NCBI GenBank assembly: GCA_964429855.1 | Contig: CAYSDM010000010.1 | Span: 29,915 to 93,914 of the forward strand | Direction: 5' to 3' | Length of the DNA: 64,000 nt | Source: CALLMM01 sp964429855 | GTDB lineage: Bacteria; Armatimonadota; Chthonomonadetes; Chthonomonadales; CAJBBX01 | Shown here: positions 59,581-64,000 of the stretch, in pieces | Position numbering within the stretch: the first letter of the stretch is position 1 | How the letters are laid out: every line of letters begins with the position of its first letter | Made by a program: the position numbers and the translations under genes | The notes under the pieces: model-generated | The model's input: the letters and a program-made list of their open reading frames with translations, nothing else | Told to the model about the DNA's origin: nothing | The model's database searches: none

Positions 59581-60759
59581 CTACCAGTCTCCGACGCTGC
59601 CGTCGGCGTAGTAAGTGCGCTGTGGAAGCTCCTGCTGGAAGGGATGCTTCTTGACCTCATCAACATTGATCTCGATCCCCAGTCCCGGACGATTGCCCGG
59701 TCGCACGATGCGTCCGTTCTTTTCCACGGTGAAGCCTTCCTGAACGATATCCTGCCGCCAGGGAACATCGAGATGCACCGCCTCGCAGATGATGTAGGAG
59801 GGCGTTGAAAAGCCAAACTCCAGTGAAGCGGCGGTGCTGACGGGACCCTGCGGATTGTGAGGAGCCATCGCCACGCGATAGGCTTCGCACATAGCGGCGA
59901 TACGTCGCGCCTCACTCAGTCCGCCGCAATGCGTGATGTCGGTCTGCATGACGCTGCAAGCGCGCTTCTCCAGGTATTCGCGCACCGAATACTGGGATAC
60001 CAGTCGTTCGCCGGTCGCAATGGGGGTCGCAACGGCACGTTGAATGAGGGCAATATCCTCCACCGTTTCGGGCCAGCACGGCTCTTCAAACCAGTAGAGA
60101 CCATACGGCTCCAGCGCTTTCGCAAAGAGAAGCCCCATGCGAGGCGAGGGACGCGCATGGCAGTCCACCATGATGTCAATGCTGTCGCCGACCGCCTCCC
60201 GCATCGCCGCAACGCACTTCTCTGCATACCGGATGGGGCGCAGCCCCTCCAGAGGCATCGTCTCCGGAACCGCCATCGTCTTGAAAGCCGTGAAGCCGTC
60301 GTCCACCGCCTTTTGCGCCAGCTCCGCGAATCGTTTCGCATCGGCGGGAGAGGTCTCGTAAAAATCCTCCATCTTGCCTCCGCCGAGATGACAGTAGAGC
60401 CGCACATAGTCCCGCACCGGACCGCCCCAGAGTTTATGCACGGGAACGCCATGCAGTTTTCCCAGTATGTCCCAGAGCGCGATATCAATGCCGGAGATTG
60501 CGGTTCCGCGCACAATGCCGTTGCCGTGCCAGAAGTGCTGACGGTACATCATCTGCCACAGGTATTCGATACGGGTCGGGTCTTCGCCGATAAGAAGCTG
60601 TGAGAGGTCTTCAATGGCGCCCAGCACCGAGCGGGTATGCCACTCCAGGGTCGCCTCGCCCCATCCCCACAGTCCCGGTTCATCCGTAACGACTTTGACG
60701 AAAATCCAGTTGCGCATACGCGCATTACAGACATGAGTCTCGATGCGGGTGATCTTCAT
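59581..60759 (-). CDS. mandelate racemase/enolase-superfamily dehydratase, D-galactonate dehydratase-like
   Basis: 392 residues from the ATG at 60759 (GGAGG 6 nt upstream). The N-terminal lid (MKITRIETHVCNARMRNWIF) is followed by a barrel with VDCHARPSPRMG (metal Asp and His), WFEEPCWPETVEDI (Glu), ATGERLVSQY (Glu), TDITHCGGLSEARRIAAMCE and APHNPQGPVSTAASLEF. The C-terminus is PGNRPGLGIEINVDEVK. These stretches follow DgoD closely (APHxPxGP, GLGxEI). Related sugar-acid dehydratases, such as rhamnonate or fuconate dehydratase, remain possible. It heads a five-gene operon and is divergent from kynU by 110 bp. Confidence 0.88.
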   Translation of the reverse strand: MKITRIETHVCNARMRNWIFVKVVTDEPGLWGWGEATLEWHTRSVLGAIEDLSQLLIGEDPTRIEYLWQMMYRQHFWHGNGIVRGTAISGIDIALWDILGKLHGVPVHKLWGGPVRDYVRLYCHLGGGKMEDFYETSPADAKRFAELAQKAVDDGFTAFKTMAVPETMPLEGLRPIRYAEKCVAAMREAVGDSIDIMVDCHARPSPRMGLLFAKALEPYGLYWFEEPCWPETVEDIALIQRAVATPIATGERLVSQYSVREYLEKRACSVMQTDITHCGGLSEARRIAAMCEAYRVAMAPHNPQGPVSTAASLEFGFSTPSYIICEAVHLDVPWRQDIVQEGFTVEKNGRIVRPGNRPGLGIEINVDEVKKHPFQQELPQRTYYADGSVGDW

Positions 60760-60869
60760 GACGGCTCCTCCAATCCTGGCTTCACCTGCCAATGTTCTCT
60801 CTTCCGAAGGAAAAACCCTTTGCAGATCGGGGGACAATTGAAGCGAATTCCATCGTAAGGAACGCTGGA

Positions 60870-62210
60870 ATGCCGTCCGTCGTATTTACGTCTGTTCTAG
60901 ATGCTTCTGCGGGAGGAGGCGCGGGCAATCGGTTGATCTTCGACGCGAGTCGCGAATACGCGCAAAAGCTGGACACGGAGGACCCGCTGTTCGGGTTCCG
61001 AAGCCGGTTTTATATTCCGGAAGGGATGATCTATCTGGACGGCAACTCGCTGGGGCTGCTCTCCAGAGAGGCGGAAACGTCGGTTCTGCACATTCTCGAT
61101 TCGTGGAAGAGACTCGCGGTGGAGGGATGGCTTCAGGCGGAACCTTGCTGGTTTACGCTGGCAGAGGAGCTTGGAAAGGGAATAGCTTCGATGCTCGGGG
61201 CGGAGCCGGAGGAGGTGATTGCGGTTAACTCCACCACCGTCAACCTGCATCAACTGCTGGCGACGCTCTACCGACCGGAGCCGGAGCGATTTCACATCCT
61301 GTGCGATGAACTGATTTTTCCTTCTGACCTCTATGCTATCGAGAGCCATCTACGCCTGAAAGGACTCGACCCGAAGACCGTTATCATTCAAGTGCACAGT
61401 CGGGATGGGTATACTCTGGAGGAAGCAGATATCGAATCCGCCATGACGGAGACCGTTGCGCTGGCAGTTCTTCCGGGCGTGCTCTATAAAAGCGGTCAGC
61501 TTCTGGATATGGGACGGCTGACAGCGTCGGCCCATGCCAGTAATATTTTGATCGGGTTCGACTGTTCCCACTCCATCGGCGCGGTCCCGCATCGTCTGAG
61601 CGAATGGAATGCCGATTTCGCCTTCTGGTGCAGCTATAAGTATCTGAACAGCGGACCCGGGGCCGTCGGCGGACTGTATCTGAACCGCAGGCATTTTCAC
61701 CATCTGCCGGGGCTTGCAGGCTGGTTTGGAAACGATAAAGCCAGACAGTTCGACCTTGAGCCGCAGATGATACCGGCGTATGGAGCCGGCGCGCTGCAGA
61801 TCGGTACACCGCATCTTTTAAGCATGGCTCCGCTCTACGGATCGCTGCAGATTTTTCACGCGGCAGGAATCGAGGCAGTTCGAGATAAATCAGTGCGTCT
61901 GACAGACTATCTGATGACGCTGGTGGAGCGGGAGCTTGCTCCGTTCGATATTCGTATCGCCACCCCGCATGAACCGAACCGGAGAGGCGGTCATGTTGCG
62001 CTTCTGCATTCGGAGGCGTCGCGAATCTGTATGGCGCTCCGGCAAGATTGCGTCATACCTGATCATCGTCCCCCGGACATCATTCGTCTGGCTCCTGCCG
62101 CGCTCTATGTCTCGTTTGAAGAGGTCTGGGAGACGGTTCAACGGCTGAAACGCATCCTGTCGGAAGAGAGTTATAGAAGCTTTCCGCTTGAGCGAGAGAT
62201 GATAACCTGA
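60870..62210 (+). CDS. kynU: kynureninase
   Basis: 446 residues from the ATG at 60870. Motifs: FYIPEGMIYLDGNSLGLLSR, VAVNSTTVNLHQLLATLYRP, GFDCSHSIGAVPHRLSEW with the cofactor Asp231, and AFWCSYKYLNSGPGAVGGLY with the PLP Lys257. All are typical of kynureninase. It cleaves kynurenine to anthranilate and alanine (or 3-hydroxykynurenine to 3-hydroxyanthranilate). It is followed 17 nt later by kynurenine formamidase, forming a two-step tryptophan degradation cassette. No tryptophan dioxygenase is in the window. Confidence 0.94.
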   Translation: MPSVVFTSVLDASAGGGAGNRLIFDASREYAQKLDTEDPLFGFRSRFYIPEGMIYLDGNSLGLLSREAETSVLHILDSWKRLAVEGWLQAEPCWFTLAEELGKGIASMLGAEPEEVIAVNSTTVNLHQLLATLYRPEPERFHILCDELIFPSDLYAIESHLRLKGLDPKTVIIQVHSRDGYTLEEADIESAMTETVALAVLPGVLYKSGQLLDMGRLTASAHASNILIGFDCSHSIGAVPHRLSEWNADFAFWCSYKYLNSGPGAVGGLYLNRRHFHHLPGLAGWFGNDKARQFDLEPQMIPAYGAGALQIGTPHLLSMAPLYGSLQIFHAAGIEAVRDKSVRLTDYLMTLVERELAPFDIRIATPHEPNRRGGHVALLHSEASRICMALRQDCVIPDHRPPDIIRLAPAALYVSFEEVWETVQRLKRILSEESYRSFPLEREMIT

Positions 62211-62227
62211 AACGAGGGAATCTCCGG

Positions 62228-62839
62228 GTGAAACTGTTCGATATAACGCTGCCACTCAATTGTTCGCTGGCTGTCTGGCCCGGCGACACCCCATATGCTT
62301 TTACCTTGAACTGGAGGCGTTCCGAAGGCGCTTCGGTCAATGTGGGCGCAATTACCATGAGCGTCCATACCGGAACGCATACCGATTCTCCTTTCCATAT
62401 CTCCGACGCAGGCGCAACCATCGCGGAGATGTCTTTGAATCCCTATGTCGGGCAGGCGCTTGTGGTGGATGTGCAGGGAAAGAAGGTGGTGCGGATCGCC
62501 GACCTGGAACCGATGGATTTGCTGCCGCGTCTGCTTCTGAAGACGAACTCCTGGAGGGACTACACCCGATTCCCGGAACAGGTACCGGTTCTGGCAGAGG
62601 ATGTGCCGGGCTATCTGAAGGAGCGGGGAGTCGTGCTGCTGGGCGTGGATGTGCCCTCTGTGGATACGATTGAGAGCAAAGACCTGCCCATACATCATCA
62701 ACTCACCCGGCACGGCATTACGATTCTGGAATCGCTCTATCTGCGGGAGGTTCCTGCCGGGGAGTACGAACTGATTGCGCTGCCGATGAAGCTGGATGGA
62801 GCGGATGGCGCGCCGGTGCGCGCCATCCTTCGCGCCTGA
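62228..62839 (+). CDS. kynB: kynurenine formamidase (cyclase family)
   Basis: 203 residues from GTG 62228. The metal motif is His47-x3-His51-x-Asp53-x3-His57 (SVHTGTHTDSPFHI), and the fold opens with LFDITLPLNCSLAVWPGDTP as in KynB. GVDVPSVDTIESKDLPIHHQ carries the later His and Glu. It hydrolyses N-formylkynurenine to kynurenine and formate. The adjacent kynureninase gene supports this specific assignment within the wider cyclase family. Confidence 0.93.
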   Translation: MKLFDITLPLNCSLAVWPGDTPYAFTLNWRRSEGASVNVGAITMSVHTGTHTDSPFHISDAGATIAEMSLNPYVGQALVVDVQGKKVVRIADLEPMDLLPRLLLKTNSWRDYTRFPEQVPVLAEDVPGYLKERGVVLLGVDVPSVDTIESKDLPIHHQLTRHGITILESLYLREVPAGEYELIALPMKLDGADGAPVRAILRA

Positions 62840-62965
62840 GTTTGCTCCTGATGGGCAGACTGTCGCAACAGGATTTGACAAGCGCGGCACTCTTTGATAG
62901 GATTGGGGGATAGTCCTTGCGAAAATGAAAGGCGCGCCTTCCGCGCTGAAAAGGGAGCAGGCAAC

Positions 62966-64000
62966 GTGCCGGTAGAGACCTCCACGCCATCAAATCCCCG
63001 TTTGAAACTGGATACCATCATCCTGACCCGGCTGTTGGGACCGCTGGTGCCTTTTACGTTTCTTCTGATCCTCTCCCTCGTTCTCTCGCTGACCGTCGAG
63101 AACTTTGCCCGCACCGACAATATGAAACTGATCGCCGTGCAGGCGGCGGTCGTGGCGATCCTCGCTTGCGGACAGACGGCGGTGATCATCTCTGGCAACA
63201 TTGATCTTTCCGTAGGCGCGATCATGGCTTTCTCCGGGGTAGCGGCCGCACAGGTGATGGTGCAGTGGGGAGGAGGAGTCTGGGCAGGAGTCGGGGTCGC
63301 CTGCTTATGCGGCTTGATCCTGGGGACGGTCAACGGACTCATCACCGCCTATGGAAAGATCCCCTCTTTCATTGTCACGCTGGGAATGATGGGAATCGTG
63401 CATGGAGGGGCGGGAATCCTCTCCAATTCAGTGAATATCGGAGGTCTGCCGGACGCTTATTCCGTCTTCGGATTTGGAGAGCTTTTCGGCAGCGATGACC
63501 GCAATGGAATACCGTATGCCGCGCTGATGATGCTTGGGGCGGCTCTGGTGGTGCATATCGCCCTCTCCCGCAGTCGTTGGGGGCGCTCGCTCTATGCGAT
63601 GGGAGGCAATCGCGAGGCGGCGCGTCTGTCCGGGATTCGCCTGACGCTGATGACCACGCTGGTTTTCGCGCTCTCCGGTCTTCTGGCGGGAGTCGCTTCG
63701 ATTGTGAATGTCTCACGCGCCAGCGTCGCATCCAAAGATGCCGGGATCGGCTATGAACTGGATGCAGTGGCAGCGACGGTGGTAGGGGGAACCTCGCTTT
63801 TCGGTGGACAGGGCGGCATTCCGGGAACGATTATCGGCGCCTTTCTGATCTATACCATTCGTAACGCCTGTTCTCAGGTCTATATCCCCGGCGTAGGCAG
63901 TCTTGGTCCCGATCCGCAGCGCGTGATTATCGGCGCGGTGGTAATCCTGGCTGTACTCTATGACCGGTATGTGCCGTCGCGTCTGCTGAACCGGCGACAG
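62966..64000 (+). CDS. RbsC-type sugar ABC transporter permease, 3' end cut by window edge
   Basis: The frame is open from GTG 62966 (AAGGGAG 9 nt upstream) to the last base of the window, exactly 345 codons. Family marks: about nine membrane segments, QTAVIISGNIDLSVGAIMAF near residue 75, GKIPSFIVTLGMMGIVHGGA, MGGNREAARLSGIRL, and the conserved ELDAVAATVVGGTSLFGGQG with IPGTIIGAFLI. These are hallmarks of BPD_transp_2 permeases for ribose, xylose or other monosaccharides. A binding protein and ATPase gene are probably outside the window. Few residues should be missing. Confidence 0.9.
   Translation, partial: MPVETSTPSNPRLKLDTIILTRLLGPLVPFTFLLILSLVLSLTVENFARTDNMKLIAVQAAVVAILACGQTAVIISGNIDLSVGAIMAFSGVAAAQVMVQWGGGVWAGVGVACLCGLILGTVNGLITAYGKIPSFIVTLGMMGIVHGGAGILSNSVNIGGLPDAYSVFGFGELFGSDDRNGIPYAALMMLGAALVVHIALSRSRWGRSLYAMGGNREAARLSGIRLTLMTTLVFALSGLLAGVASIVNVSRASVASKDAGIGYELDAVAATVVGGTSLFGGQGGIPGTIIGAFLIYTIRNACSQVYIPGVGSLGPDPQRVIIGAVVILAVLYDRYVPSRLLNRRQ

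Overview
This is a 64 kb chromosomal window from a free-living, saprophytic-looking bacterium, with G+C in the high 50s by eye and clear Shine-Dalgarno sites (AGGAG type). The mix of PhyH-family dioxygenases, Gfo/Idh/MocA oxidoreductases, a GH95 fucosidase, a sulfatase, a GH4 glycosidase, secreted thioredoxin-fold proteins and zinc-ribbon proteins with long charged tails suggests Armatimonadota or a neighbouring phylum such as Planctomycetota. That placement is inference: there is no rRNA in the window. I saw no tRNA, rRNA, CRISPR, phage or transposase gene.

Layout. 0-7.3 kb: the N-terminal part of a GT-C/TMTC-type membrane glycosyltransferase running off the left edge, a TetR regulator behind a near-consensus promoter, an ECF sigma factor with a probable self-regulated promoter, a CcrM-like DNA methyltransferase, a TIM-barrel sugar isomerase-like gene, and a sigma factor fused to a degenerate GGDEF domain. 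7.4-13.3 kb: a minus-strand set (NAD-isocitrate dehydrogenase, PLP aminotransferase, SecD-head-like membrane protein) and three exported thioredoxin-fold proteins. 13.4-27.5 kb: an HtrA-like protease, two PhyH genes, GH95, the NAD-salvage pair nadR-pnuC, sulfatase, GH4, aldo/keto reductase, cysteine desulfurase and a serine hydrolase. 27.5-35 kb: a minus-strand run moaA - Rieske - queA - HTH protein - GT4 - dedA, then an FAD monooxygenase. 35-47.7 kb: GNAT-ankyrin fusion, epimerase, CDF metal exporter, universal stress protein, two MocA dehydrogenases, an isolated ZnuB-type permease, an Ig/TPR protein, a zinc-ribbon membrane protein, a third PhyH, a TlpA and an inactive-looking ABC ATPase. 47.7-55.9 kb: dacA (apparently starting at AUU), overlapping an RluB-type pseudouridine synthase, a BtuF/BtuC-like pair, an M1 peptidase and an unknown protein. 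56-60.8 kb: a five-gene minus-strand operon with a galactonate-dehydratase-like enzyme, an SDR and an SMP-30 lactonase. 60.9-64 kb: kynureninase, kynurenine formamidase and a ribose-type ABC permease cut by the right edge.

How it fits together. The GH4 alpha-galactosidase, SDR, SMP-30 lactonase and DgoD-like dehydratase could form an oxidative galactose route; the fucosidase and sulfatase suggest growth on plant or algal polysaccharide. The most unusual items are the sigma-GGDEF fusion, the CcrM homologue apparently outside Alphaproteobacteria, a 34-bp-ended MITE family found at three places with an identical 56-bp hairpin core, the AUU start of dacA, the ABC ATPase lacking its catalytic Glu and switch His, and a stand-alone SecD P1-head-like protein.
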